DNA of 31,853 nt from DAOTUL01 sp034437435 (GTDB lineage: Bacteria; Chloroflexota; Anaerolineae; Aggregatilineales; Phototrophicaceae), in the NCBI GenBank assembly GCA_964417785.1, contig CAYQJO010000017.1, forward strand, positions 1 through 31,853. Reading direction: 5' to 3'. Shown here in pieces: positions 1-8,753 of this stretch (positions are counted from its first letter, which is position 1; every line of letters begins with the position of its first letter). The notes under the pieces were generated by a model that was not told the DNA's origin, searched no databases, and saw nothing but the letters and a program-made list of their open reading frames with translations. The position numbers and the translations under genes were made by a program.

Positions 1-49
1 GCGACCACCGAGATCTACACTCTTTCCCTACACGACGCTCTTCCGATCT
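1..49 (+). other. Illumina P5/TruSeq adapter read-through (artefact)
   Basis: The first 49 bases match the 3' part of the Illumina P5/TruSeq universal adapter, including ACACTCTTTCCCTACACGAC and ending GCTCTTCCGATCT. Biological sequence begins at base 50, in the middle of a hydrogenase gene. This stretch is library contamination left at a contig end. Confidence 0.98.
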
Positions 50-343
50 AGGATTGCGCATGGACGGCACATTGCCGGTCACGGCGCAGTCGCCCAGCGA
101 AATCAGCGTTTTGGTATGGCGGCGGACATGCTTGATCTTATGCAGGTCCTCTTCGTTGCTGACCGCACCTTCGACCAGCGTCACATCGACGCTTTCGGGG
201 AAGGTCTTGTTATCCACCAGGGGACTGTAGACCAGTTCGATCCGGGTCGCCAGTTCCAGCAGCACCTCGTCTATATCGAGGAACGACATGTGGCAGCCGG
301 AGCAGCCATCTAACCAGATGGTCGCAATCGTGGCTTTACTCAT
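50..343 (-). CDS. hoxY: HoxY, [NiFe]-hydrogenase small subunit, N-terminal fragment
   Basis: Only the first 98 codons remain; the gene runs into adapter sequence at base 49. HoxY is the electron-transferring small subunit of cytoplasmic group 3d hydrogenases and carries the [4Fe-4S] cluster next to the NiFe site in HoxH. Visible are the N-terminal LDGCSGC motif (C14 and C17) and GDCAVTGNVPSMRNP with C86, all cluster ligands of the family. There is no Tat signal, as expected for the soluble HoxY type. The start ATG overlaps the end of hoxU by 8 bases (ATGAGTAA), typical of translational coupling. The family is about 180 residues long, so roughly half is missing, and hoxH is presumably further on. 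Confidence 0.93.
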
Positions 344-1043
344 CGTGCGCCTCCCGCATGGTGGTCAGGTAGGGCAAGAATTCGTGTTCATGGACCATTT
401 CTGCCACCGATTTACTCTTTTTGAACAACGCGCCGGTCGGGCAGACCTGGATACATTTGCCACAGCTTGTGCAGGTGGTCGATTCGCCCCAGGGCATGTT
501 CAGGTCGGTGATGACCCTGGAGTTGATGCCACGCCCCAGGACATCCCAGGTGTGTGCGCCTTCAATCTCGTCGCACACCCGCACACAGCGCGTACACAGA
601 ATACAGCGGTTATGGTCGATGGCGAAACGATAATGCGAGGCATCCACTTCTTTGCGCGGGCTGCGATATTCAAGGGAGTTGTAATCCATACCCAGCCGCT
701 GCGCCATATATTGCAGGTCGCAGTGGCCGTTAGAAACACACACAGCACAGATATGATTGCCCTCAATGAAGAGCATTTCCAGGATCATACGGCGATATTT
801 GCGCAGCCGCTCCGAGTCGGTGTAGATCTCCATGCCCTCGGTCACGCGGGTGACGCACGACGGCAGCAGTTTGTTACTGCCCTTGATCTCTACCATGCAC
901 AGACGGCAGGCACCGACCGGTGTCAATCCCTCAAGGTGACACAGAGTCGGGATGAAGATGCCGTTCTCCCGTGCAATTTCCAGGATGGACTCATTTTCCT
1001 GACCGCTGACATCCTGATCGTCAATTCGTAGTGTTTGAACCAT
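336..1043 (-). CDS. hoxU: HoxU, diaphorase iron-sulfur subunit of NAD-coupled hydrogenase
   Basis: This 235-residue protein is the electron-wire subunit linking the HoxF diaphorase to HoxY, homologous to the N-terminus of NuoG. Cluster motifs appear in the family order. A plant-type [2Fe-2S] uses C35, C46, C49 and C63. A His/Cys [4Fe-4S] uses H97, C99, C102 and C108. Two ferredoxin-type [4Fe-4S] sites follow, C147/C150/C153/C157 and C191/C194/C197/C201-P. The length is normal for HoxU. The gene starts three bases after the hoxF stop and its end overlaps the hoxY start, so hoxE-F-U-Y read as one transcript. NuoG itself is excluded by the short length and the adjoining hoxY. Confidence 0.95.
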   Translation of the reverse strand: MVQTLRIDDQDVSGQENESILEIARENGIFIPTLCHLEGLTPVGACRLCMVEIKGSNKLLPSCVTRVTEGMEIYTDSERLRKYRRMILEMLFIEGNHICAVCVSNGHCDLQYMAQRLGMDYNSLEYRSPRKEVDASHYRFAIDHNRCILCTRCVRVCDEIEGAHTWDVLGRGINSRVITDLNMPWGESTTCTSCGKCIQVCPTGALFKKSKSVAEMVHEHEFLPYLTTMREAHDE

Positions 1044-1046
1044 ACT

Positions 1047-2663
1047 CTATTGCTCCACCTTCACCGGAGCATCCTGGATGAAGTCCAGATACTCGTCGCG
1101 GAAATACTTGAGGGTACTCAACACCGGGTTGGGGGCCGACTGCCCCAGGCCACACAGGCTCATGTTGCGCACCATATCACACAGGTCTTCGAGTTGTTCC
1201 AGGTCATACATCTTCGCCTGGCCGGAGATAATCTTGTCGAGGAGATCATACATCTGCGCCGTTCCCACACGACACGGGACGCACTTGCCGCAGGACTCGG
1301 TCATACAGAACTCCATGAAGTACTTGGCGACATCGACCATCGATGAACCATCGTCCATAATGATCATCCCGCCAGACCCCATGATCGAGCCAAGCTGGCG
1401 CAGCGACTCGTAATCCACCTGAATGTCGAGGTGTTCCTCTGGGATACAACCGCCCGACGGTCCGCCGGTCTGCACCGCTTTGAAGCGCCCACCATCGGGG
1501 ATACCGCCGCCGATCTCAAATACAATCTCATCCAATGTGATGCCCATCGGCACCTCGATCAGGCCGATGTTTTTGACCTTGCCGGACAGCGCGAAGACTT
1601 TGGTCCCCCTGCTCTTCTCGGTGCCAACACTGGCGAACCAGTCGCTGCCATTGCGCAGAATCGCCGGGACATTAGCGAAGGTCTCGACGTTGTTGATGAG
1701 GGTTGGATTGCCCCACAGGCCGCTGGCTGCCGGATACGGCGGACGCGGGCGCGGCGTACCCCGCTGGCCCTCAATCGACGCCAGCAGCGCCGTCTCCTCA
1801 CCACACACAAACGCCCCCGCCCCCAGGCGAATGTCCACATCAAAGCTGAACGGCGTGCCGAAAATGTTGGACCCGATAAACCCGGCCCGCTTGGCCTGCC
1901 GGATGGCTTTGCGCAGACGATCAATCGCCAGCGGGTATTCAGCCCGCACATAAACGAAGCCCTGGTTGGCCCCAACGGCATAGGCGGCAATCGCCATGCC
2001 TTCGATGATGCGATGTGGATCGGCCTCCATGACGGCACGGTCCATGAATGCGCCGGGGTCGCCCTCGTCGGCGTTACAGACCACATATTTCTGCGTGCCT
2101 TTGGCTTTGGCAACCGTACTCCACTTCAGGCCAGTCGGATAACCGGCACCGCCGCGCCCGCGCAAACCACTACGGCTGATCTCATTGATCACACCGACCG
2201 GCATCAGCTCGGTCAGTACCCGTTGCAGCGCCCGGTAACCGCCGACGGCGATATAGTCTTCCATACGTTCGGGGTCGATGCGCCCGGAGTTTTCCAGCAC
2301 GATCTTGACCTGCCGGCGGAAGAAGGGCGTGTCGGTTGGGCAGCGCAGATGGCGCACCGGGCCTTGATCCAGATGGTTGATGATCTCCGGCGCATCTTCA
2401 GGGGTGACGTTCTGATAGAGAATGCCGTCGGGTTCAATCGAAACCAGCGGGCCGGCACCGCACAGGCCCATACAGCCGACGCCTTTGACCTTGCAGTGGC
2501 GCTCCAAACCCTGGTTTCTGATCTCGTCTTCCAGATCGTCTTTGATCTTGTCGCTGTTGATCGATAAGCAGCCCGCCGCTGTGCAGACATGAATCCGGTG
2601 GCGGTACTGCTGGTTGGCGGCTCGCTCAGTCGCGGCAATCTGTTCGAGGTCTTCATGATCCAT
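1047..2663 (-). CDS. hoxF: HoxF, NAD(P)H/FMN-binding diaphorase subunit
   Basis: A 538-residue NuoF-like flavoprotein that exchanges hydride with NAD+. An N-terminal thioredoxin-like [2Fe-2S] domain (C27, C32, C64, C68) is fused to the FMN/NADH domain. The glycine-rich FMN loop GRGGAGYPTG is at residues 169-178, followed by NADEGDPGAF and the NAD-binding GAGAFVCGEETALL. The C-terminal [4Fe-4S] site is ESCGKCVPC plus a later LCGLG cysteine. Fusion of the NuoE-like domain to NuoF is typical of HoxF in bidirectional hydrogenases. The ATG overlaps the hoxE stop by 11 bases. NuoF of complex I is the main alternative, but hoxY next door decides it. Confidence 0.95.
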   Translation of the reverse strand: MDHEDLEQIAATERAANQQYRHRIHVCTAAGCLSINSDKIKDDLEDEIRNQGLERHCKVKGVGCMGLCGAGPLVSIEPDGILYQNVTPEDAPEIINHLDQGPVRHLRCPTDTPFFRRQVKIVLENSGRIDPERMEDYIAVGGYRALQRVLTELMPVGVINEISRSGLRGRGGAGYPTGLKWSTVAKAKGTQKYVVCNADEGDPGAFMDRAVMEADPHRIIEGMAIAAYAVGANQGFVYVRAEYPLAIDRLRKAIRQAKRAGFIGSNIFGTPFSFDVDIRLGAGAFVCGEETALLASIEGQRGTPRPRPPYPAASGLWGNPTLINNVETFANVPAILRNGSDWFASVGTEKSRGTKVFALSGKVKNIGLIEVPMGITLDEIVFEIGGGIPDGGRFKAVQTGGPSGGCIPEEHLDIQVDYESLRQLGSIMGSGGMIIMDDGSSMVDVAKYFMEFCMTESCGKCVPCRVGTAQMYDLLDKIISGQAKMYDLEQLEDLCDMVRNMSLCGLGQSAPNPVLSTLKYFRDEYLDFIQDAPVKVEQ

Positions 2664-3159
2664 TGTTGATCACACTCCTGATCTTGCTAATGGCTGTTTC
2701 CGAGGTGAGATTGGGCGAGACCACCCCATCGACAACAACGGCAGGTGCCAGACCACACGAGCCAATGCAGCGTGCCGTCATCAATGACAATTGACCGTCG
2801 GCTGTGGTATCACCCGGCTCCACATCGTAGTCCTCGCCCAGTGCTTCAATAATATCCAGAGCACCTTTGATGTAGCAGGCGGTCCCCAGGCAGACAACGC
2901 AGGTGTGCTTTCCAGGCGGACGCAGAGAGAAGAAATGATAGAATGTCGCCACTCCCTGAGCGCGGCTCAAGGGGACGCGCAGCGACTCGGAGACGTAACG
3001 CAGAGCGATTTCATCAAGAAAGCCAAACGACTCCTGAACGGTATGAAGTGTCTCGATGAGAGCATGAGGCTGGTAACCATGCCGCCGCATTGTGGCATTC
3101 ACCAGCCGCCAGCGCTTGTCGGTCGACGGCGGCTCAACCTGTTTTTCTCTTGTACGCAT
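2653..3159 (-). CDS. hoxE: HoxE, NuoE-like [2Fe-2S] subunit of bidirectional hydrogenase
   Basis: A 168-residue thioredoxin-like ferredoxin of the NuoE family and the accessory diaphorase subunit of hoxEFUYH hydrogenases. Ligands are seen as CLGTAC and, later, CIGSCGLAP. The N-terminal half carries the helical YVSESLRVPLSRAQGVATFYHFF segment typical of NuoE. I choose the ATG at 3159 because AGGAG lies 8 bases upstream. An in-frame extension to 3201 would overlap the promoter's -10 element and has no ribosome site. It is the first gene of the operon and overlaps hoxF by 11 bases. Confidence 0.93.
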   Translation of the reverse strand: MRTREKQVEPPSTDKRWRLVNATMRRHGYQPHALIETLHTVQESFGFLDEIALRYVSESLRVPLSRAQGVATFYHFFSLRPPGKHTCVVCLGTACYIKGALDIIEALGEDYDVEPGDTTADGQLSLMTARCIGSCGLAPAVVVDGVVSPNLTSETAISKIRSVINNGS

Positions 3160-3199
3160 AAAATGCTCCTGAATAAAAAATGCAACCCTCACTTTATCC

Positions 3200-3242
3200 A
3201 TTATAAAGCTCAGTGATTTAGCGGAAACGTGATATTTGTCAC
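3200..3242 (-). promoter_or_regulatory. hox promoter with CRP/FNR- or Rex-like operator
   Basis: On the minus strand a perfect TATAAT (-10) lies at 3205-3200, with no good -35 element. The inverted repeat GTGA-N6-TCAC at 3229-3242 is centred about 42 bases before the inferred transcription start. That is the class II activator position of CRP/FNR regulators, which would explain the missing -35. One side continues as TCACAA, which also fits a Rex (NADH/NAD+ sensor) half-site. Which regulator binds is inference. Confidence 0.55.
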
Positions 3243-3367
3243 AAACTCATGGAGTACGTCATTATTTATTGTAAAATATTATGCAAAGTGAGTGAATTGC
3301 ACAGGTCGAACAAAAGATGTAAACTCATCGCAAATACCGTTGAAGCGATTGAAAGGACGATACCATC

Positions 3368-3964
3368 GTGAAACTCCGTATGCTTCTCCTGATGATCCTG
3401 GTTCTGATCGGAACCACCCTTTATGCCCAGGAAGACGAAGCTGACTTCGTGATCCCCACCGAACTGGCCGGTACGATTGTTTTTGCTGCTGCGACTGGTG
3501 ATCTGGTCGAACAGGATGGCAATCTGGTCCTGACGCTCACAAACATTGCAGATACCCTGCCCACCCTGGTCAGCCAGCCAGTGCTTTCCGCATCCAACTA
3601 CGATACACAGATTCTGGCGAGTGACTGGTCCACCGCCGAAGCCGAGGAGCCACTGTCCACCGAAGCGCTGCTGAACATTGGCGATCTGACACTCAAGATG
3701 ACTGTCTCGACACCTGTCTACGACCCCGGCAGCGACGGCGCGGCCAGCTTGAGTCTGGTCGTCACCATTGACGAAATCACCAGCCTGGACCCCGACCTGA
3801 AAGGCGATCCAGAAGCGCCGGAAAGCTTTGAAGACGGTACACTGTTTATCCTGTTCGACAGCACGTTCATCGAGCAAGTACAGGCCGGTCGTCTGGTTCG
3901 GTTGGAAGGGTCACGCCTGACTGGTGGTGTTGAAGACTGCATCCCCGGTATCACCTGCCGGTAG
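3368..3964 (+). CDS. small secreted protein of unknown function
   Basis: A 198-residue protein that I do not recognise. It begins with a clear signal peptide (KLRMLLLMILVLIGTTLYA, cleavage likely after AQ-type residues near 21). The mature part is acidic and beta-rich, with two cysteines near the C-terminus (CIPGITC) that could form a disulfide. The start is GTG, with AAAGGA about 10 bases upstream; the next ATG (codon 5) has no ribosome site. It lies 19 bases before the clostripain-like peptidase gene in the same direction, so the two are probably co-transcribed and both exported. It may be a partner of that peptidase, which is inference. Confidence 0.7.
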   Translation: MKLRMLLLMILVLIGTTLYAQEDEADFVIPTELAGTIVFAAATGDLVEQDGNLVLTLTNIADTLPTLVSQPVLSASNYDTQILASDWSTAEAEEPLSTEALLNIGDLTLKMTVSTPVYDPGSDGAASLSLVVTIDEITSLDPDLKGDPEAPESFEDGTLFILFDSTFIEQVQAGRLVRLEGSRLTGGVEDCIPGITCR

Positions 3965-3983
3965 TTTATCTGGGAAGGCCACG

Positions 3984-6900
3984 ATGCGGCGGTTCACATT
4001 CGCGTTTGTTTTGCTGTTGTTCTGCGTTCTGCCTGCATGGGCGCAGACCACCAGTTTTTCGGTTAGCGGCACCATTGATGACGACACCCCGTTTGTCGAT
4101 ATTCCCCTGACCATAGGGGCCGATGGTGCTAACGTCATCATCGACATTGTTCCTACCGGTGGTGATCTGGACACCCTGCTCTATCTGGTGGACTCCAGAG
4201 GCGCTATCGTGGCGGAAAACGACGACCGGGCGCGGGGCGATTTCAGTTCGTTGATCGAATTCCCCGACGCCGAAGCAGGACTGTACTCCATCATCGCCAC
4301 CCGTTATGGTGTCGAAGACGGTGACAGCAGCGGCACATTCGAACTGCGTGTCGATATTACCGAACCATCGGCGGCAATCCAGGCTGAAGCCCAGGCTGTG
4401 GACCTGTCCGCTTTCCCCGATCTACCCGTGCGCGAAACCGCCGAATGGACGGTGATGGTGTACTACGGCGGCGATAACGACCTGGAAGCCGGTATACTGA
4501 ACGATCTGCGTGAATTTGAGTTGGCCGGTGGCAGTAACGAAGCCGTGCGCATCCTGGCACTGGTGGACCGCCATCCGGAATTCGCCTCCGATAATGAGGA
4601 GGATTGGGACAGCACGCGCCTGTTCGAGGTCGGTCCGGCAGTGGAAACCGATGGGTTCATCAGTTCGGTTGCACTGACTGACCTGGGCGAACTGGACACC
4701 AGCGCTGGCGATACACTGGGCAAGTTCATCACCTGGGCCGTACAGCACTTCCCGGCAGAACGCTATGCCGTCGCCCTCGGCAGTCACGGCGCGGCCTGGG
4801 AGGGTGTCATCGCCGACTACACCACTGAGGATGAGATCATCATCCCACTGCCGGAACTGGAACAGGCATTTGCGCTGGGGACATCGGCTGCCGGAGTCGA
4901 TCAGTTCGACCTGTTGATTAACGATGCCTGCTATATGAGCAGCGTCGAGTATCACGCCATGGCAAGCAACTACTTCGACTTCTCGCTGGCGTCGCCAGAG
5001 ATCGTCGTCAACCCGGCTCTGGATATGTCGCTGTTGATCCAGCACATCCGCAGCGATAGCATCGAGACACTGGGTAAACGAGTTGCCGACAAGTATATCC
5101 TCGATGATGTCCAGCGGCGGCCCAGCAGCGACTCGGTTTATCTCACCAGTGCAGTTGTCCGGTTGGCAGCGATGGACAATCTGGTGGCCGCTGTTGAACG
5201 TTTTGCCGCCATCATCAATGAGGACCCCTCGTTCTACAGCCCTTTGCTCGGTGAGGCCCGTGCCACCACCTACACCTACTCCGCCTTTCTCAACCAGCAC
5301 GAGTTGATCGACCTGGGCCACTTCATGCGCCAGATCGCCAACGAGACCAACGACGCCACCCTACTGTTGGCGACTCAAGATGTGGTGACGGCCCTGGATA
5401 GTGTGATTGACTATGGCATCGGCGGTGACCGCGTCGCTTCACGCACCAGCTATACCAATATCTACTTCCCGGAAGACAGCCGCAATTTCGACAGCAAGTA
5501 CCTCGCGCAAAGCGGCCTGGACGAGTGGGGCCAGATGCTGCGCAATTTCTACAACGCCGTCACACCCCAGGTGTGGTCGGTTGAAGACGATGTGGTCCTG
5601 CATCCGCCGGTTGCGCCAAAAGTGCGTATCACCAGCGTCCATCCATCGGAACCGGGCAGCACTCTACAACCCTTCTTCCTCAAGCGCGAGGTGGTCGGGC
5701 GCAACTTCGCCTTCGGTGAGACAACGGTGGACCAGATTCAACAGGACGGCAGCGTTGTACGGCTTTCATCCGAACGCTTCCTGACAGAGGTGCTGGTTGA
5801 CGGCCAACCGGAACGCCTCAGCCTGTGGGAGTCAGGGGTGGACAGCAACAACCTGTTTTGGGATGTCACGCTGCCGGTGGTCTACGACGACCAGTCCAGT
5901 TTCTTCGAGTTGCTCATCTTCACCGAAGAAGTCGCATTCATGGAAGGCCGCTACCGCGAGCGCGGCAGTGACACCTGGCATGATGTCGGCATCGCTTTCG
6001 ATGTGGTGTTGGGCAGCAACGTCGGGACCGTGCAGCGTGTGGTCAGCCGGGCCGGTGGCTCGGATGCGCTGGCAGTTGTCGATATTCCTGCTGGTTCGGA
6101 CTTCCGCTCATACCGCTCAATGGTGACGCCCGATGGGCGCGTCATCCAGGAGGACGGCAATCTGTATCTGTGGCCGGAAGGCGGTTTGAGTTGGCGCTGG
6201 CAGCCCGCCGAATCCGGTGAATATGAGATCGGCTTTCTGGTGACGGCCTTCGGCGGGACCACTGGTTTCGCCTCAGAACGGGTGCGGGTGAACAACGAAG
6301 GCGTGAACAACGACCTGCGTGGCAGCACGCGCACCGACCTGGGCTTCACCATCGTCCGCCCGGTCAACTGGTCTAACCTGCTGCGGCCTCCGGGCGAACT
6401 GCTGCTGCGCAGCACCAGCGAGAACGATCTGGGCGAGATCACGGTGTATCTGACGCTGGTCGGCGACATCGAAGACGATTTGATCGGTATCGCTAACAAG
6501 GTTATGGAGGAGAACGATCTGCGCTCCGATGGCAGCTTCCGCGAGATCGACCTGAACGGCATCCCGGCGATGGAATTCGACTTCACCCGTGAGGATGAAG
6601 ACGGTGTGATCTTCTCCGGACGGGCCTTCGCCACCTATAATGACGCTTTCAAGCTGGGGCAGGTGTTCGCCGTCCAGACCGCCAGCGGCGTCTATGACCG
6701 CGAGGCCATATATGCCAATTTGCGCGACAACATTGTGTTTTTCGATCCGCTGGCACTGCGCGATTCCGAGACGACAGAATGGGTGTTTCGCCCCAATCTG
6801 CGCGGACGCACCTACCAGTTCCCGGTACGCCTGGACTGGCTGGCCGATCCCCGCACCGAACTGGGTGGCTATAATGGCGACCCCTGGTGGCGCTATGCCC

Positions 6901-7220
6901 CGGCAGAAGACAGCGATACATTCGCGGCTTTCACCACCTTCGACGCCGTGAATCAGGACGCGGCCACACTGGTCGAGCGGCTTTCGACCGAGTATCTGGG
7001 GCCGATTACCGCCTTAGAGACCAGCACCTTCGTCAGCGAGAACCATGTGTGGCAGACACTGGTGTTCACGCGGCCCGGTACTGAGATTAACGGTCGGCTC
7101 TACGTCACGGTTGTTGGCATGGAGGCGTATGCCTTCTGGGTGGAAACACCGGATGTAACCATTCTGGCGGGCGACATTGAGCCGATGATCGACGGCTTCA
7201 CGGTGCTGGAAGTCGAGTAA
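3984..7220 (+). CDS. secreted clostripain-like (C11) cysteine peptidase, multidomain
   Basis: A 1078-residue exported protein. A signal peptide (residues 1-20, ending AWAQ) precedes a beta-sandwich of the bacterial pre-peptidase type at about 25-125. The C11/clostripain domain, about 152-560, starts at WTVMVYYGGDNDLE. The likely catalytic pair is H268 in LGSHGAAW and C316 in NDACYMSSVEY, the spacing and context expected for clan CD. The remaining about 500 residues are beta-rich, consistent with extracellular adhesion or substrate-binding modules I cannot name. The start at 3984 has GGAAGG just upstream; an in-frame extension to 3924 overlaps the previous gene and would bury the signal peptide. 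Family members cut after Arg/Lys; this one's specificity cannot be read here. Confidence 0.85.
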   Translation: MRRFTFAFVLLLFCVLPAWAQTTSFSVSGTIDDDTPFVDIPLTIGADGANVIIDIVPTGGDLDTLLYLVDSRGAIVAENDDRARGDFSSLIEFPDAEAGLYSIIATRYGVEDGDSSGTFELRVDITEPSAAIQAEAQAVDLSAFPDLPVRETAEWTVMVYYGGDNDLEAGILNDLREFELAGGSNEAVRILALVDRHPEFASDNEEDWDSTRLFEVGPAVETDGFISSVALTDLGELDTSAGDTLGKFITWAVQHFPAERYAVALGSHGAAWEGVIADYTTEDEIIIPLPELEQAFALGTSAAGVDQFDLLINDACYMSSVEYHAMASNYFDFSLASPEIVVNPALDMSLLIQHIRSDSIETLGKRVADKYILDDVQRRPSSDSVYLTSAVVRLAAMDNLVAAVERFAAIINEDPSFYSPLLGEARATTYTYSAFLNQHELIDLGHFMRQIANETNDATLLLATQDVVTALDSVIDYGIGGDRVASRTSYTNIYFPEDSRNFDSKYLAQSGLDEWGQMLRNFYNAVTPQVWSVEDDVVLHPPVAPKVRITSVHPSEPGSTLQPFFLKREVVGRNFAFGETTVDQIQQDGSVVRLSSERFLTEVLVDGQPERLSLWESGVDSNNLFWDVTLPVVYDDQSSFFELLIFTEEVAFMEGRYRERGSDTWHDVGIAFDVVLGSNVGTVQRVVSRAGGSDALAVVDIPAGSDFRSYRSMVTPDGRVIQEDGNLYLWPEGGLSWRWQPAESGEYEIGFLVTAFGGTTGFASERVRVNNEGVNNDLRGSTRTDLGFTIVRPVNWSNLLRPPGELLLRSTSENDLGEITVYLTLVGDIEDDLIGIANKVMEENDLRSDGSFREIDLNGIPAMEFDFTREDEDGVIFSGRAFATYNDAFKLGQVFAVQTASGVYDREAIYANLRDNIVFFDPLALRDSETTEWVFRPNLRGRTYQFPVRLDWLADPRTELGGYNGDPWWRYAPAEDSDTFAAFTTFDAVNQDAATLVERLSTEYLGPITALETSTFVSENHVWQTLVFTRPGTEINGRLYVTVVGMEAYAFWVETPDVTILAGDIEPMIDGFTVLEVE

Positions 7221-7229
7221 ATTACACCT

Positions 7230-7256
7230 CATCCCCGCCGTTCCCTGGCGGGGATG
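7230..7256 (+). repeat. 10-bp-stem hairpin between peptidase and SH3-protein genes
   Basis: CATCCCCGCC and GGCGGGGATG form a perfect 10-bp stem with a 7-base loop. It sits 10 bases after the peptidase stop and 16 bases before the next start codon. There is no T-run after it, so it is more likely an mRNA stabiliser or processing site than a full terminator. The ribosome site AGAGGA of the next gene lies just outside the stem. Confidence 0.6.
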
Positions 7257-7272
7257 CCCCCAGAGGAAAACT

Positions 7273-8547
7273 ATGTACAGATTGATGTTTATATTGTTCG
7301 CGCTGCTGACGGCGCAGGTCGAGCCGACCGAGACCGATATATGCCGTGCGGCCTATCAAACCGCCATCGCCGAAGCTGCCGCCAACTGCACTGAAGTCGG
7401 TCCGAATCAGGTCTGCCACACTGGTGTCACGCTGGACCTGCGCGAGGGTGAACTGCCCGATACCATCGGCACGGCGGTTGATGCGGCGGCGGTCGAGTCC
7501 ATCGAGACCGATACGTACAGCGACGACACTTACAGCTTCGCCCTGCTCTACCCGCAAGCCAATCTCACCGGTGATCCGCTGCGCATGATGGTGTTGGCCG
7601 GGACGACGGTCATCAACCAGAGCGACGCCACGATGGATTTCTACGCGGTCAACGCGACCGTGAGCCATCCCCAGGGAGCCAACGCCCGCACCGGTCCCGA
7701 TGGCGATCAGGTCGGCGTGATTTATCGCGGGACGGAGGTCCAGATCACCGGACGCAGCGCGGACGGTGCGTGGCTGCGCGTCAATGATAATGACGGAATG
7801 GCCTGGATCAGCACCGATGTGGTGCGGCTGGACAATGTGATGGCGCTGCCAGTGGTGGAACCGGGCGATCCGTCACCCCGCTATGGTCCTATGCAGGCGT
7901 TTACACTGCGCTCCACGCCCGACGATTCGCCCTGCCCCGGTGTCCCCGACGGCGGCGCGGTCCTGACGACACCCAACCTGACACAACGGGCGCTGGTTGA
8001 GGTCAACGGTGTGGTGCTGCGTTTCGCCGGGACGGTCTATCTGCAAGCGGCTGGCGGTGAACTGCTGGTGACGGTAATGGAAGGCGATACCTTCATTGAT
8101 GACACCTACACCGTGCGTGTGGGCGAACTGGCCCGCGTCAACGAGGACTTCGCCGGTGAGACCGAGCCGTATATCTACTACAAAGCCCGCTACGTGCCGG
8201 TGCCGCTGCTGCCACGCCCGCTGGACCTGCCGCTGTCGCTGGCAGGCTCATTGCGCCCCTGGGAGCCGGGAAGCGGCTTTCTGCAAAATATCCCGGCGGA
8301 CGGTCCCTGCACCATCGCCTGGGCGACGGACGTGAACTTCCGCGCCGGTCCGGGAACGGATTTCCGCATCCGTCAGGGTGTCCCGGCCAACTTCAGCGCC
8401 CAGCCGAGCGGGCGGGCCACCGGCACCGATGGATTTGTGTGGTGGCGTATTGACGACGACATCTGGGTTATCGCAGAGGCGACGACCTTTGGCGGTGCCT
8501 GCGATCAACTTCCCTGGGTGATTGCACCGCTGCCAGAAAACGAATAG
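7273..8547 (+). CDS. secreted SH3-like domain protein
   Basis: A 424-residue exported protein with a short hydrophobic N-terminus (MYRLMFILFALLTAQ). Two bacterial SH3-like modules are seen. One, about residues 133-178, has NARTGPDGDQVGVIYRG and GMAWISTDVV. The other is near the C-terminus, about 350-415, with VNFRAGPGTDFRIRQG. Such modules bind cell-wall or surface ligands. The region between them is beta-rich and has no name I can support. Several cysteines suggest extracellular disulfides. It follows the peptidase by 52 bases with a hairpin in between, so it is probably the third gene of one secretion-related operon. There is no catalytic motif. Confidence 0.75.
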   Translation: MYRLMFILFALLTAQVEPTETDICRAAYQTAIAEAAANCTEVGPNQVCHTGVTLDLREGELPDTIGTAVDAAAVESIETDTYSDDTYSFALLYPQANLTGDPLRMMVLAGTTVINQSDATMDFYAVNATVSHPQGANARTGPDGDQVGVIYRGTEVQITGRSADGAWLRVNDNDGMAWISTDVVRLDNVMALPVVEPGDPSPRYGPMQAFTLRSTPDDSPCPGVPDGGAVLTTPNLTQRALVEVNGVVLRFAGTVYLQAAGGELLVTVMEGDTFIDDTYTVRVGELARVNEDFAGETEPYIYYKARYVPVPLLPRPLDLPLSLAGSLRPWEPGSGFLQNIPADGPCTIAWATDVNFRAGPGTDFRIRQGVPANFSAQPSGRATGTDGFVWWRIDDDIWVIAEATTFGGACDQLPWVIAPLPENE

Positions 8548-8554
8548 CGCCGGC

Positions 8555-8655
8555 GGACGCCCGGTTGGGCGTCCCTACGGCGGTTGGCGTCGTGGCGGGA
8601 CGGCCCGCGGGCCGTCCCCTACGGTGTGGCTGTAGGGACGCGATTTTTCGCGTCC
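8555..8655. repeat. REP-like cluster of three hairpins between convergent genes
   Basis: Three separate perfect hairpins are packed in 101 bases. GGACGCCC/GGGCGTCC is at 8555-8574, a 22-bp perfect palindrome (GGGACGGCCCG and its complement) at 8597-8618, and GGACGCG/CGCGTCC with a T-rich loop at 8636-8655. Linkers read TCCCTACGG. The same linker and arms recur at 11826-11873, so this is a dispersed repeat family. It lies between convergent genes and may also end transcription from both sides. Confidence 0.75.
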
Positions 8656-8753
8656 GAAAATGTCACGGTCAGGAATAGATACGAAACGAGATTGTCATCA
8701 ACAACACGCAAGACACCTGGAATTATCGCTGATTGTGGGTCAGGGCGCAGATT

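Noticed and set aside
288..3216. several long plus-strand frames across the hox genes (for example 288-1031 and 1431-2567)
   Set aside because: They are antisense to hoxU, hoxF and hoxE, whose cluster motifs are unambiguous; the plus frames show no recognisable protein features.
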